From QHVT01 sp036389275 (lineage in GTDB: Bacteria > Acidobacteriota > Thermoanaerobaculia > Gp7-AA8): a stretch of 64,000 nt of DNA. The translations under genes were made by a program, and so were the position numbers. Shown piece by piece: positions 25,070-33,553 of the stretch (position 1 is its first letter; each line of letters starts with the position of its first letter). The stretch covers positions 1-64,000 of the forward strand of contig DASVQE010000027.1 of assembly GCA_036389275.1 (NCBI GenBank). Reading direction: 5' to 3'. The notes beneath the pieces were generated by a model. It saw nothing but the letters and a program-made list of their open reading frames with translations, had not been told where the DNA came from and did not search any database.

Positions 25070-27388
25070 CTACTGCGCCGACGCGTTCTGCTGCAACGAC
25101 CACCAGAGCGCGTTGAACACCAGCGGGAAGGTCGCGTGCGTCTGTCCGCGATGCTGCGGGCGGAAGCCGTAGAGCACGATCTTTCCCTTGCCGTACGTCA
25201 CCGCCACCAGCGCCGCCTTGCGCGTGAGCCGCTGCGCGCCTTCGATCCAGCCGGAGAGCAGAACGTCGCGCGCTTCGTCGGGATAGGTGGCGAGCACCCA
25301 CCGCTGCGTGTCGGGCGCGGGCGCGGTGGTGTCGAACGCGATGGCGGAGTCGAGGAACGCCGCCGTCTCCGCCGGCATCCCCATCGTCACCGGATGATCG
25401 GGACGGATGCGCAGCCGCACCAGCGAGCCGGGGTTCGAGTAGTCGTCCGGCTTCGCGCCGGCCAGCGCGTTGCGCACCGGGATGTTGAACTCGTCGATGA
25501 CGTAGTCGCACGAGCCGGCGAATGCGAGCAGCGTCCCGCCGCCGTCGACGAATGCGCGCAGCGCATCGGCGCCCGCTTTCTCCAGTCCGCCGCGATACTC
25601 CGGCGGCACTTCGATCTCGTAGCGCATCGAGCCTTCGCCGCCGCGGCGCCGGCCGGTGGCAAGGATGTCCTTCGGCATATCCGGAAGGATGACCGCGTCG
25701 TATCCGGAGAGGCCTTTCTGCACTTCCTGCGGCGAGAGGCCTTTCACCGGCACGCCGTAGGTGTCGAGCAGCCAGCGCGTCCATCCTTCATCCATCGACG
25801 GCTGCCACGGTTTGTACGTGGCCACGCGCGGCATGCGCGCGAGCTTCTGTCCGCGCGCAATCACTTCCTTCGTCGCCGGCTGCACTTCCGTCACCCGCGT
25901 CGTTCCCTCGGGTATCACCGCGCGCTCGACGCGCACGCCCATCTGCAGCGGCAGCGTCCAGGTGGCGACGTCGTACGGCTCGAGGATGTCTTTCCCCGGC
26001 TGCAGCCGCACTTCCGGATAGCGCTGCGGCTCGAGCATCTCGATGATGAACTTCGAGTACGGCTGCGCGAGCGGAATCCAGTAGTCGCCGTTCGCCGCCT
26101 GCCGCACCTCGACGTTGTGCTCGTTCATCAGCCAGGCGAGGTACTGCGCGGTCGGCCAGTCGCGCTGATCGTGCGGGATGCGATAGCCGTCGCGCGGCGC
26201 GAGCGCGATGGCGCTGCGCGCGCGCACGAGCAGATCGCGCTGCAGGTCTTCGCGCCGGTCCGCCGCGAGCTCGAGCAGCGCGTCGGAGGCGATGCGCTCG
26301 TAATCCATGATGTCGCGCATCCGCCACCAGCCGCCTTTCCACGGATTCGGGTGGTTGATGGTCGGCTTGTACTCGACGAGCCCTTTCGAGCCGCCGCGCA
26401 GCTCGTTCGGCTCGACGTAGATCGGCGAGGCGATGCGCGCCGAGGCCGTCTCCAGCAGCAGGCCGGTGACGTTCTTCCACCAGCCGGTGTTGCGCGTGCC
26501 GCCGAGCCAGTAGGCGTCGAACGAGTAGCCGTAAATCAATCCGCTCTTGCCGGCCTGCTCGAGGCGGTAGGCCATGTTCGAGCCGACCAGATTCGCCTCG
26601 CGCCAGATCAGCGGATGGACGTCGGGATCGACCGGGTCGGCGAACGGCGGAATGAACATGCGCGGCCCGTCGGTGCCCATCTGATGCTCGTCGACGAAGA
26701 GCTGCGGCGCCCATTCCTTGTAGATGGCGCGGTTCATGGCCCGCGTCTCGACCTGCGTGAGCATGTACCAGTCGCGATTGTTGTCGTGGCCGGTGTAGTG
26801 GTGGTAGATCCACGGCAGGCTGCCGCCCTCGTACTTGGTGCCGAGGTATTTGCGGTAGTAGTCGGTGATCATGATCTGCCCGTCGGGATTGAGCGACGGG
26901 ACGAGCAGCAGGACGACGTTGTCGAGGCGGCGCTTCGTCTCCGCGTCGTTCGCGCTCGCCAGCGCGTACGCCCATTCCATCGCCATCTGGCTCGAGGCGA
27001 TCTCCGACGCGTGGATGTTGCAGGTGACGAGGACGATCGACTTTCCTTCGCGCACGAGCGACTCGGCATCGGCATCCGACAGGCCGCGCGGATCGGCCAG
27101 GCGCCGCGCGATCTCCTGCAGGCGCGTCTTGTTGCGCAGGTTCTGCTCGGAGGAGATCACCGCCATCACGAACTCTTCGCCGAGAGTCGACTTGCCGAGG
27201 ACCTCGATGTCGACGCGCGGCGACGCCTCGTCGAGCGCGCGCAGATAGGCGCGCACCTGTTTGTAGTCGGCGAGCACGCGATCGCTCCCGACCTGCATCT
27301 TCAGGAACTGCGACGGCGAGGCGATTTGCGCCGCATGCAAATGCGTGGCGACGAGAAGGAGCAGCAGCGAGCGGAGGAGCTGTCTCAT
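25070..27388 (-). CDS. Secreted M14-family zinc carboxypeptidase, large
   Basis: About 772 residues with a signal peptide (MRQLLRSLLLLLVATHLHA). The zinc site is visible as HxxE in TCNIHASEIASSQMAMEW, with the later His in DEHQMG. LLVPSLNPDG and HDNNRDWY carry substrate-binding residues of M14 enzymes. The C-terminal third (about 560-772) has a separate fold with VILPDMPKDILATGRR and GGTLLAFAGSCDYV, like a class I glutamine-amidotransferase-like domain often attached to these peptidases. ATG at 27388 has CATAAT 9 nt upstream. It heads the seven-gene minus-strand run and is divergent from the papain-fusion gene. Confidence 0.9.
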   Translation of the reverse strand: MRQLLRSLLLLLVATHLHAAQIASPSQFLKMQVGSDRVLADYKQVRAYLRALDEASPRVDIEVLGKSTLGEEFVMAVISSEQNLRNKTRLQEIARRLADPRGLSDADAESLVREGKSIVLVTCNIHASEIASSQMAMEWAYALASANDAETKRRLDNVVLLLVPSLNPDGQIMITDYYRKYLGTKYEGGSLPWIYHHYTGHDNNRDWYMLTQVETRAMNRAIYKEWAPQLFVDEHQMGTDGPRMFIPPFADPVDPDVHPLIWREANLVGSNMAYRLEQAGKSGLIYGYSFDAYWLGGTRNTGWWKNVTGLLLETASARIASPIYVEPNELRGGSKGLVEYKPTINHPNPWKGGWWRMRDIMDYERIASDALLELAADRREDLQRDLLVRARSAIALAPRDGYRIPHDQRDWPTAQYLAWLMNEHNVEVRQAANGDYWIPLAQPYSKFIIEMLEPQRYPEVRLQPGKDILEPYDVATWTLPLQMGVRVERAVIPEGTTRVTEVQPATKEVIARGQKLARMPRVATYKPWQPSMDEGWTRWLLDTYGVPVKGLSPQEVQKGLSGYDAVILPDMPKDILATGRRRGGEGSMRYEIEVPPEYRGGLEKAGADALRAFVDGGGTLLAFAGSCDYVIDEFNIPVRNALAGAKPDDYSNPGSLVRLRIRPDHPVTMGMPAETAAFLDSAIAFDTTAPAPDTQRWVLATYPDEARDVLLSGWIEGAQRLTRKAALVAVTYGKGKIVLYGFRPQHRGQTHATFPLVFNALWWSLQQNASAQ

Positions 27389-27430
27389 GGGCGCCGGATT
27401 ATGACAGGCGTACAATTGCTTCCATACCAA

Positions 27431-27435
27431 AGGAG
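27431..27435 (+). promoter_or_regulatory. Shine-Dalgarno AGGAG for the 27444 gene
   Basis: AGGAG lies 8 nt before the ATG at 27444 and supports that start. It is one of the few clear ribosome sites on the plus strand here. A TACAAT hexamer at 27411-27416 could be its -10 box. Confidence 0.6.
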
Positions 27436-27443
27436 ATCCATCC

Positions 27444-29507
27444 ATGCCGAACCCCGTCCTGCGCGTTCTGGACGAGGACCGCGTACTGAACGCGCTCCCC
27501 GATCCGCTCGACTTCCGCGACCAGATGTACGTGCCGTCGCTCGTCTATGTGGCGCCGCAGCGCACGCTGCACGATTTCTTCGCCGCATGCGGCGGCAAGG
27601 AGAACGTGGAGGTGCTGAACCAGAGGTCCGAGGGCGCCTGCACCGGCTTCGCTCTCGCCGCGGTGGCGAACTATCTGCTGCGCACGAGCAAGGTCAAGCC
27701 GCCGGCCACCGCCGTGCCCGAGCCGCACGCGAAGGTGAGCGCGCGCATGCTCTACGAGATGGCGCGCCGCTACGACGAATGGGCGGGTGAGGACTACTCC
27801 GGCTCCAGCGCGCGCGGCGCGATGAAAGGGTGGCACAAGCACGGCGTCTGCACGTGGGAGAGTTGGGAGTACGCGCCCGGCGATGCCGGCACGCTGACCA
27901 AAGCGCGCGCCGAGGAAGCGAGGCAGCGGCCGCTCGGCGCGTACTACCGCGTCAACCACAGAGACCTCGTGGCCATGCACGCCGCGCTCGCCGAAGTGGG
28001 GATTCTCTACGCCACGTCGCGCGTGCACGCCGGCTGGCGCAGCGTCGGCGCGGACGGGATCATCCGCAAGCGTCCGAACATGATCGGCGGCCACGCCTTC
28101 GCCATCGTCGCGTACGACGACGCCGGCTTCTGGGTGCAGAACTCGTGGGGTCCGAAGTGGGGAAAGGATGGCTTCTGCAAAGTCTCCTACGACGACTGGC
28201 TCGAGAATGGTTCCGACGTCTGGGTAGCGCGCCTCGGCGTGCCGGTCTCGCTCACCGACAAAGCGTCGGTGGCCATCCTGCAGGCCGCCGGCCGCATCAG
28301 CTCACCCGGCGAGCAGCAGCATGAGCTCCGCCCGCACATCATCAGCCTCGGCAACGACGGGCAGTTGCGCACCACCGGCGCCTTCGGCACCAGCGAAGCG
28401 GACGTGAAGGCGCTCTTCGAGCACGACATCACCGATCGCTTCAACGAATGGAAAGGGAAGCCGCGCCGCCTGCTGCTGTACGCGCACGGCGGCCTTGTGA
28501 GCGAGCAGTCGGCCGTGCAGCGCGTGAGCGAGTATCTGCCGACGCTGCTGGCGAACCACATCTATCCGCTGGCGTTCTCCTGGAAGAGCGACTACTGGAC
28601 GACGATCACCAACATCCTGCAGGACGCGCTCAAGCGGCAGCGTCCCGAGGGAGTGCTCGACGCGGCGAAGGACTTTCTGCTCGACCGCGCCGACGACGCG
28701 CTCGAGCCGCTGGCGCGCGCGCTGACCGGCCGCGCGGCGTGGAAAGAGATGAAGGAGAACGCCGAACGCGCGTCGCTGCCGGCCGAGGGCCGCAGGAAAG
28801 CGGGCGGCGCGCGAGTCGTCGCCGCGGCGATCAAGGCGCTGCGCGATCAGTTCCCCGACCTCGAGGTGCATCTGGTCGCGCACAGCGCCGGCAGCATCCT
28901 CTTCGGGCCGCTCGCGAATCTGCTGGCGAGCAAAGAAGGCGCGGCCGCGCACGGCGTGACCGGCTACGGCGTGCCGATCAAGACCTGCACGCTCTGGGCG
29001 CCGGCCTGCACGATGAAGTTCTTCGAGCAGTTCTACGCGCCGGTGATGAGCCGCATCGGCCAGTTCAGCATCTTCACGCTCACCGACCGCGCCGAGCAGG
29101 ACGACAACTGCGCCGGCATCTACAACAAGTCGCTGCTCTACCTGGTGAGCAACGCGCTCGAAGACACTCCGCACATTCCGGGCTTGCGCGACGGCACGCC
29201 GATCCTGGGAATGGAGACCTGGCTCGACGCGGCCCTCAAGAAGAACACGCCGCTGGCGGCGCAGCTCCGCAAGATCAAGGTGGTGCGCTCGCCGAACACG
29301 CAGGCCCTCGACAGCGGGCGCGCGGCCACGGCGAAACATCACGGCGAGTTCGACGACGACCACGCGGTGGTGAAGTCGACCTTCATCCGCATCCTCGGCG
29401 CCGACGGCGCGGCCGCGCAGAAAGTCGCCGCGCAGAAAATCGCCATCAAGGGGAGCGCCGGCAGCCGCGTCGACCGCCGCCACGCCTTCAATCAACTCTT
29501 CCGATGA
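27444..29507 (+). CDS. Fusion: papain-like cysteine peptidase plus alpha/beta hydrolase
   Basis: About 687 residues, no signal peptide, so probably cytosolic. The first about 275 residues form a C1-type peptidase: NQRSEGACTGFA with the catalytic Cys at about 66, His near 217 in GGHAFAIVAYDD, and Asn near 233 in WVQNSWGPKWGKDGF. Residues about 340-600 look like an alpha/beta hydrolase: LLLYAHGGL, then the nucleophile elbow LVAHSAGS with Ser near 481, and a possible acid/His pair later (FDDDHAVV near 640). A caspase-like or lipase role cannot be decided. The start is supported by AGGAG at 27431. I know of no standard family with this order. Confidence 0.75.
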   Translation: MPNPVLRVLDEDRVLNALPDPLDFRDQMYVPSLVYVAPQRTLHDFFAACGGKENVEVLNQRSEGACTGFALAAVANYLLRTSKVKPPATAVPEPHAKVSARMLYEMARRYDEWAGEDYSGSSARGAMKGWHKHGVCTWESWEYAPGDAGTLTKARAEEARQRPLGAYYRVNHRDLVAMHAALAEVGILYATSRVHAGWRSVGADGIIRKRPNMIGGHAFAIVAYDDAGFWVQNSWGPKWGKDGFCKVSYDDWLENGSDVWVARLGVPVSLTDKASVAILQAAGRISSPGEQQHELRPHIISLGNDGQLRTTGAFGTSEADVKALFEHDITDRFNEWKGKPRRLLLYAHGGLVSEQSAVQRVSEYLPTLLANHIYPLAFSWKSDYWTTITNILQDALKRQRPEGVLDAAKDFLLDRADDALEPLARALTGRAAWKEMKENAERASLPAEGRRKAGGARVVAAAIKALRDQFPDLEVHLVAHSAGSILFGPLANLLASKEGAAAHGVTGYGVPIKTCTLWAPACTMKFFEQFYAPVMSRIGQFSIFTLTDRAEQDDNCAGIYNKSLLYLVSNALEDTPHIPGLRDGTPILGMETWLDAALKKNTPLAAQLRKIKVVRSPNTQALDSGRAATAKHHGEFDDDHAVVKSTFIRILGADGAAAQKVAAQKIAIKGSAGSRVDRRHAFNQLFR

Positions 29508-29527
29508 ATCGCCCGCGCGGCGGACGG

Positions 29528-29533
29528 TATAAC
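29528..29533 (+). promoter_or_regulatory. -10-like hexamer TATAAC close to the 29542 start
   Basis: TATAAC ends 8 nt before the ATG at 29542. No Shine-Dalgarno is present, so transcription of the nucleotidase gene is probably leaderless or nearly so. Confidence 0.4.
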
Positions 29534-29541
29534 GTAGCAGC

Positions 29542-31065
29542 ATGAATACCGTCCGCCGCCTGGCGCTCCTCGCCGCGGCCGCACTGCTCGCGGCGTGCGC
29601 CACCACCGCGCCGCCGCCCGCGCATTTCAAGATCCTGCAGCTCAACGACGTCTACAAGATCGAAGGTCTCGAGGCCGGCGCCAGCGGCGGCCTGGCGCGC
29701 GTGCGCACGCTGCGCAAGCATCTCGAGTCCGACGGCACGCCCGTGCTCCTGCTGCACGCCGGCGACGCGCTCTTCCCGTCGGTGATGAGCAAGTACCTCG
29801 AGGCCAAGCCGATGATCGCGGTGCTGAACCTGCTCGACGGCGATGCCGCGGCGCGCGATCCGCGCCTGGCCATCACCTTCGGCAATCACGAGTTCGACAA
29901 GAGCGATCCGACGATCCTGCTCGCGCGCATGGGCGAGTCGCAGTTCGACTGGGTCTCGACCAACAGCGTCTGGTGCCATCCCGACTGCAACGCGAAGTTT
30001 CCGGCCGCGGAGACGATGCTCTACGACCTCGGCGGATTGAAAGTGGGCGTGCTCGGCCTGCTCTATCCGATGCAGAAGCCGTACGTGAAGACCACCGACC
30101 TCGCCGACGCGGCGATGCGCGCGGTGCAGTCGCTGCGCGGCCGCGGCGCGCGCGTGGTCGTTGCCGTCACGCACGAGGACATGAGCGATGACGTCGCCCT
30201 GGCGAAGAGCGTCCCCGGCATCGACCTCATCGTCGGCGGCCACGATCATCTCTTTCTGCAGGAACGCGTCGGCGACACCTGGATCACGAAGGCGGACGCC
30301 GATGCGAAGAGCGTGATCGTCTACGACGTCAATGTCGGTGCGCGCGTGCAGACCACGCCGCTGCGGGTCGTGCTCGATACGACCATCGCGAAGGATCCAA
30401 CCGTCGACGCGGAAGTGCAGCGCTGGCTCGGCGTGCTGTCGGAGAAGCTCGGCGGCAACCGCACCCTCGGCACGACCAGGAATCTTCTCGAAGGAGTCGA
30501 GCCGGCCGTGCGCGGGCGCGAGACAGCGCTCGGCAATCTGCTCGCCGACGTCGCCCGCGAGCAGATGCAGACCGACGTGGCGTTCATCAACGGCGGCAGC
30601 ATCCGCATCAACGACAACATCCCGCCCGGCCCGATCACCAGCTACGACATGGAAGGCATCTTCTATTACACGAACACGCTGGTGGCCTTTCCGCTCACCG
30701 GGCGGCAAGTGCTCGACATGCTGAACAACTCCGTCTCGCGCGCCGACGCCGGCGACGGGCGCTTCCTGCAGGTGTCGGGCATCCGCTTCGGCTATCGCGC
30801 GAACGGCGGCGGCTACGTGGTCGACGCGAGCGACGTCACGGTCGGCGGCAAGCCGCTCGATCTCGATGCGACGTACAGCGTGGCCAGCGTCGACTACCTC
30901 TACCTGCATGGCACCGAGGACAACTACACGCTCTTCGGCGACGCCACGCGCCCGCCGAAGATCCATACGGAACGGGAAGCGGACTTCCGCAAGTCCGTCG
31001 AGGCGTACATCACGAAGTCCGGAACGGTGGAACAGTCGGTGGAAGGGCGGATCGTCCGCAGATGA
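29542..31065 (+). CDS. 5'-nucleotidase/UDP-sugar hydrolase-family lipoprotein
   Basis: About 507 residues. The signal peptide ends at a lipobox (LLAACAT). The N-terminal metallophosphatase domain has QLNDVYKIE, HAGDALFPS, FGNHEFDKSD and VGGHDHLFL, and the C-terminal 5'-nucleotidase domain has INGGSIRINDNIP with YDMEGIFYYTNTLVAFPLTG. These are the standard halves of the UshA/YfkN family, which release phosphate from nucleotides outside the cytoplasm. Note the variant DVY in place of DxH at the first metal motif, so one metal ligand may be altered. Stop overlaps the next start by 4 bp (ATGA). Confidence 0.9.
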   Translation: MNTVRRLALLAAAALLAACATTAPPPAHFKILQLNDVYKIEGLEAGASGGLARVRTLRKHLESDGTPVLLLHAGDALFPSVMSKYLEAKPMIAVLNLLDGDAAARDPRLAITFGNHEFDKSDPTILLARMGESQFDWVSTNSVWCHPDCNAKFPAAETMLYDLGGLKVGVLGLLYPMQKPYVKTTDLADAAMRAVQSLRGRGARVVVAVTHEDMSDDVALAKSVPGIDLIVGGHDHLFLQERVGDTWITKADADAKSVIVYDVNVGARVQTTPLRVVLDTTIAKDPTVDAEVQRWLGVLSEKLGGNRTLGTTRNLLEGVEPAVRGRETALGNLLADVAREQMQTDVAFINGGSIRINDNIPPGPITSYDMEGIFYYTNTLVAFPLTGRQVLDMLNNSVSRADAGDGRFLQVSGIRFGYRANGGGYVVDASDVTVGGKPLDLDATYSVASVDYLYLHGTEDNYTLFGDATRPPKIHTEREADFRKSVEAYITKSGTVEQSVEGRIVRR

Positions 31066-32285
31066 CGCTGGCCAGCCGCATCGCCTGGCGCTACCTGCGC
31101 CGCCCGACCGACAACCTCGTCTCCGCGGTCGGACTGGTCTCCGTCCTCGGCCTGATCATCGGGGTGATGGCGCTGGTCGTGTCGATGGCGCTGATGACCG
31201 GCTATCGCCGCGACCTGCAGCGCAAGCTCCTCGGCGGGAACGCGGAGGTGTTCGTCTACTCGATCGGCGGACCGATCGGCGCGCCGGAGGTGGTGCGGCG
31301 CACCATCGCCGCGGTGCCGGGCGTCGACGAGGCCTCGCCGGTGCTCTTCCAGCACGCGGTGGTGACGACGGAGACGAACACCACCGGCTCCGAGGTCATG
31401 CTCAAGGGCATCGAGCCGTCGCGCGGACGCAGCTCGCCGATGCTGGCGAAGATCGTCGGCGCGCGCGGCCGCTTCGAGACGGCGGAAGGTGAGCGCGGCG
31501 TCTCGGTCGGCAGGTATCTGGCCACGAAGCTCGGCGTGAAGGCGGGCGACGCCATCAGCATCACCGTCGCCGCGGCCGGCGCGGGCGGCTTCCTGCCGCG
31601 CAGCGGTACGTTCGTGGTGACGAACGTCTTCGCCACCGGGTTTTACGAGTTCGACGCGCGCTGGCTCTTCGTCGAGCTGCGCGACGCGCAGCAGTTGGTC
31701 GGCATCGGCTCGTCGGCGAACCTGATCGAGGTGAAGCTGCGCCCCGGCGCCGATCTCGACAACGTCGTGCAGCAGATCGAGCGGCGCACCGAGCGGCGCT
31801 ACGCCGTCAGCGACTGGCGCGAGATGAACCGGCAGCTCTTCTCGATGCTGCAGATCCAGCAGCTCGTGCTCTTCATCGTCATCGGCCTGATCGTCTTCGT
31901 CTCGACGTTCAACATCGTCTCGACGCTGATCATGACGGTGCAGGAGAAGCGCCGCGAGATCGGAATCCTGCGCTCGATGGGCGCCGACGGCGGCCTGGTG
32001 CGGCGCATCTTCATCTGGTACGGCACGATGGTTGGCGTGGCCGGCACCGGCGCCGGCGTGATCCTCGGCACGCTCCTCTGCTGGATCATCACCCGCTTCG
32101 AGCTGGTCTCCTTCCCGCCGGAGATCGCCGAGGTCTACTTCGTCTCTTCGATTCCCTTCGTCACCCGCGGCACCGACCTCGGCGCCATCGCGGCGTTCTC
32201 GATGATCGTCTCCTTCGTGGCCACCATCCCGCCGAGCATGCGCGCGGCGCGGCTCAATCCGGTGGAGGCGCTGCGGTACGAGTGA
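31062..32285 (+). CDS. LolC/LolE-type ABC transporter permease
   Basis: About 407 residues, with the FtsX/MacB layout: one N-terminal helix (about 20-45, LVSVLGLIIGVMALVVSMALM), a large periplasmic domain (about 50-260), then three C-terminal helices with LQIQQLVLFIVIGLIVFVSTF and ILRSMGADGGLVRRIFIW. The start SRIAWRYLRRP matches LolC/E proteins, which extract lipoproteins from the inner membrane. Its ATPase partner (LolD) is not adjacent. It overlaps the nucleotidase lipoprotein gene by 4 bp. Confidence 0.85.
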   Translation: MTLASRIAWRYLRRPTDNLVSAVGLVSVLGLIIGVMALVVSMALMTGYRRDLQRKLLGGNAEVFVYSIGGPIGAPEVVRRTIAAVPGVDEASPVLFQHAVVTTETNTTGSEVMLKGIEPSRGRSSPMLAKIVGARGRFETAEGERGVSVGRYLATKLGVKAGDAISITVAAAGAGGFLPRSGTFVVTNVFATGFYEFDARWLFVELRDAQQLVGIGSSANLIEVKLRPGADLDNVVQQIERRTERRYAVSDWREMNRQLFSMLQIQQLVLFIVIGLIVFVSTFNIVSTLIMTVQEKRREIGILRSMGADGGLVRRIFIWYGTMVGVAGTGAGVILGTLLCWIITRFELVSFPPEIAEVYFVSSIPFVTRGTDLGAIAAFSMIVSFVATIPPSMRAARLNPVEALRYE

Positions 32286-32313
32286 TCATGCGCGCTCTGC
32301 TAAGCTCTCACGC

Positions 32314-32898
32314 ATGAGCTCGAAGCGACTGCTGTCGATGCTGTTTGTTCTGCTGTTTGCCGCTGCGGCGTTTGGCGCGCAGACGGTGCCGCTGTCGACG
32401 AATTTGAAGTTCGAGAAGCTGCCGAACGCGCGCAAGGATGCGATCACGCTGCTGATCACGCCCGAGCTCTCGCAGCTCGTCGTCCCGAAGAAGATGCGCC
32501 TGCTGCGGCTCGAGTTTCCGCTCGGCAATGCGGTGGCCGTCAACACGGAGAACGCGCTGCGGAGCGCGTTCGGCAAAGTGAAGATCGCGCGCTCGGCGGA
32601 CGACGTCGAGACGCCGCTGGTGCTCGAGCTCACGTCGATGGAGGTGCAGCCGAAGCTGCCGCTGACGACGTTCGGGACGTACACCTCGAAGGTGACGCTC
32701 ACCTACGTGCTGCGCGACACGAAGAAGCACACCGAGCGCACCATCACCGTGCACGGCGACGGCGGCAACAAGAAGAACGCCGGCCGCGTGCTCTGGGACA
32801 CCGGCTGGACCTGGACCGAGCCGCAGCAGCTCGCGAAAGCGACCGACCTGGCCACGCTCGACGCGCTCGACGCACTGCTGCAGGACCTCACGCAGTAG
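32314..32898 (+). CDS. Secreted hypothetical protein
   Basis: About 194 residues with a cleavable signal peptide (MLFVLLFAAAAFGAQ). The mature part is a strand-rich domain containing LLITPELSQLVVPKKMRLLRL and VTLTYVLRDTKKHTERTITV, without a family I recognise. TAAGCT lies 7 nt before the ATG at 32314. It lies 28 bp downstream of the LolC/E-type permease gene, so it may be a periplasmic partner in the same transcription unit. Function unknown. Confidence 0.6.
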   Translation: MSSKRLLSMLFVLLFAAAAFGAQTVPLSTNLKFEKLPNARKDAITLLITPELSQLVVPKKMRLLRLEFPLGNAVAVNTENALRSAFGKVKIARSADDVETPLVLELTSMEVQPKLPLTTFGTYTSKVTLTYVLRDTKKHTERTITVHGDGGNKKNAGRVLWDTGWTWTEPQQLAKATDLATLDALDALLQDLTQ

Positions 32899-32919
32899 CG
32901 CGCGCGACGCGCCGCGACC

Positions 32920-33510
32920 TCACGCGGGAAACGTGTCATCCGGAGTGTCGTCCGGCCAGACATCCGACGCTCCGCGCGGAGCGTGCTGCCTCGTCCGAGA
33001 CGCCGAGATCGTCGCCACGGTGATGATCGCCGCGACCAGAATGAAGATGCTCCAGGGGACCACGCCGCCGCTCTCCGTCTGGCGCGGCGGCGTCTTCAGC
33101 GTCCGGATGATCGCGGTGGCACCGAGGCCTGCGGCGCTGGTGTAGTCGCCGGCGCGCAGCGGCGTGCGGAGCTGCGAGACGATGGCGTCCGCCTCGATGT
33201 TGGTCAGCACGCCGCGCAGCCGTTCGCCGGCGGCGAGGTACGCGGTCGCATCGTCCACGAAGAGCAGCAGCAGCGCGCGGCGCTTCGACTGCGGCTGGCG
33301 CAGGGCCGCGGCGGCCATCTCTTCCGGCGTCCTGCCGGCCGGCACGCGCTGGTAGACGGTCACGACGACGTTATTCGAGCTCTCGCGCTCGTACTGCGCC
33401 AGCGTTTCGTCGAGTGCGACCGCGCGCGTCCGGTCGAGCACGCCGGCGTGGTCGATGACGTGGTGCGCGGGCGACACGAACACGATCAGCGCGACGAGCA
33501 GCGCCTGCAT
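32920..33510 (-). CDS. TPM-domain membrane protein
   Basis: About 196 residues. A signal peptide is followed by a TPM domain (about 20-135): VIDHAGVLDRTRAVALDETLAQYERESSN, then LLLLFVDDATAYLAAGERLRGVL, and a single C-terminal transmembrane helix (PWSIFILVAAIITVATI). TPM proteins often end in a Gly/Ser-rich tail; this one ends in a short acidic tail instead. The 43-bp gap between its start and the divergent carA contains the carA -10-like TATGAT. The family is linked to membrane stress or photosystem repair, with no clear enzymatic role here. Confidence 0.75.
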   Translation of the reverse strand: MQALLVALIVFVSPAHHVIDHAGVLDRTRAVALDETLAQYERESSNNVVVTVYQRVPAGRTPEEMAAAALRQPQSKRRALLLLFVDDATAYLAAGERLRGVLTNIEADAIVSQLRTPLRAGDYTSAAGLGATAIIRTLKTPPRQTESGGVVPWSIFILVAAIITVATISASRTRQHAPRGASDVWPDDTPDDTFPA

Positions 33511-33533
33511 GACGACATGGTACGCGCGCCTGC

Positions 33534-33539
33534 TATGAT
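33534..33539 (+). promoter_or_regulatory. -10-like hexamer TATGAT upstream of carA
   Basis: TATGAT lies 14 nt before the carA ATG at 33554. No Shine-Dalgarno is seen in between. A 5' leader of about seven bases or fewer is expected, which leaves no room for an attenuator. Confidence 0.4.
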
Positions 33540-33553
33540 CCGCGCCGGTCCGC

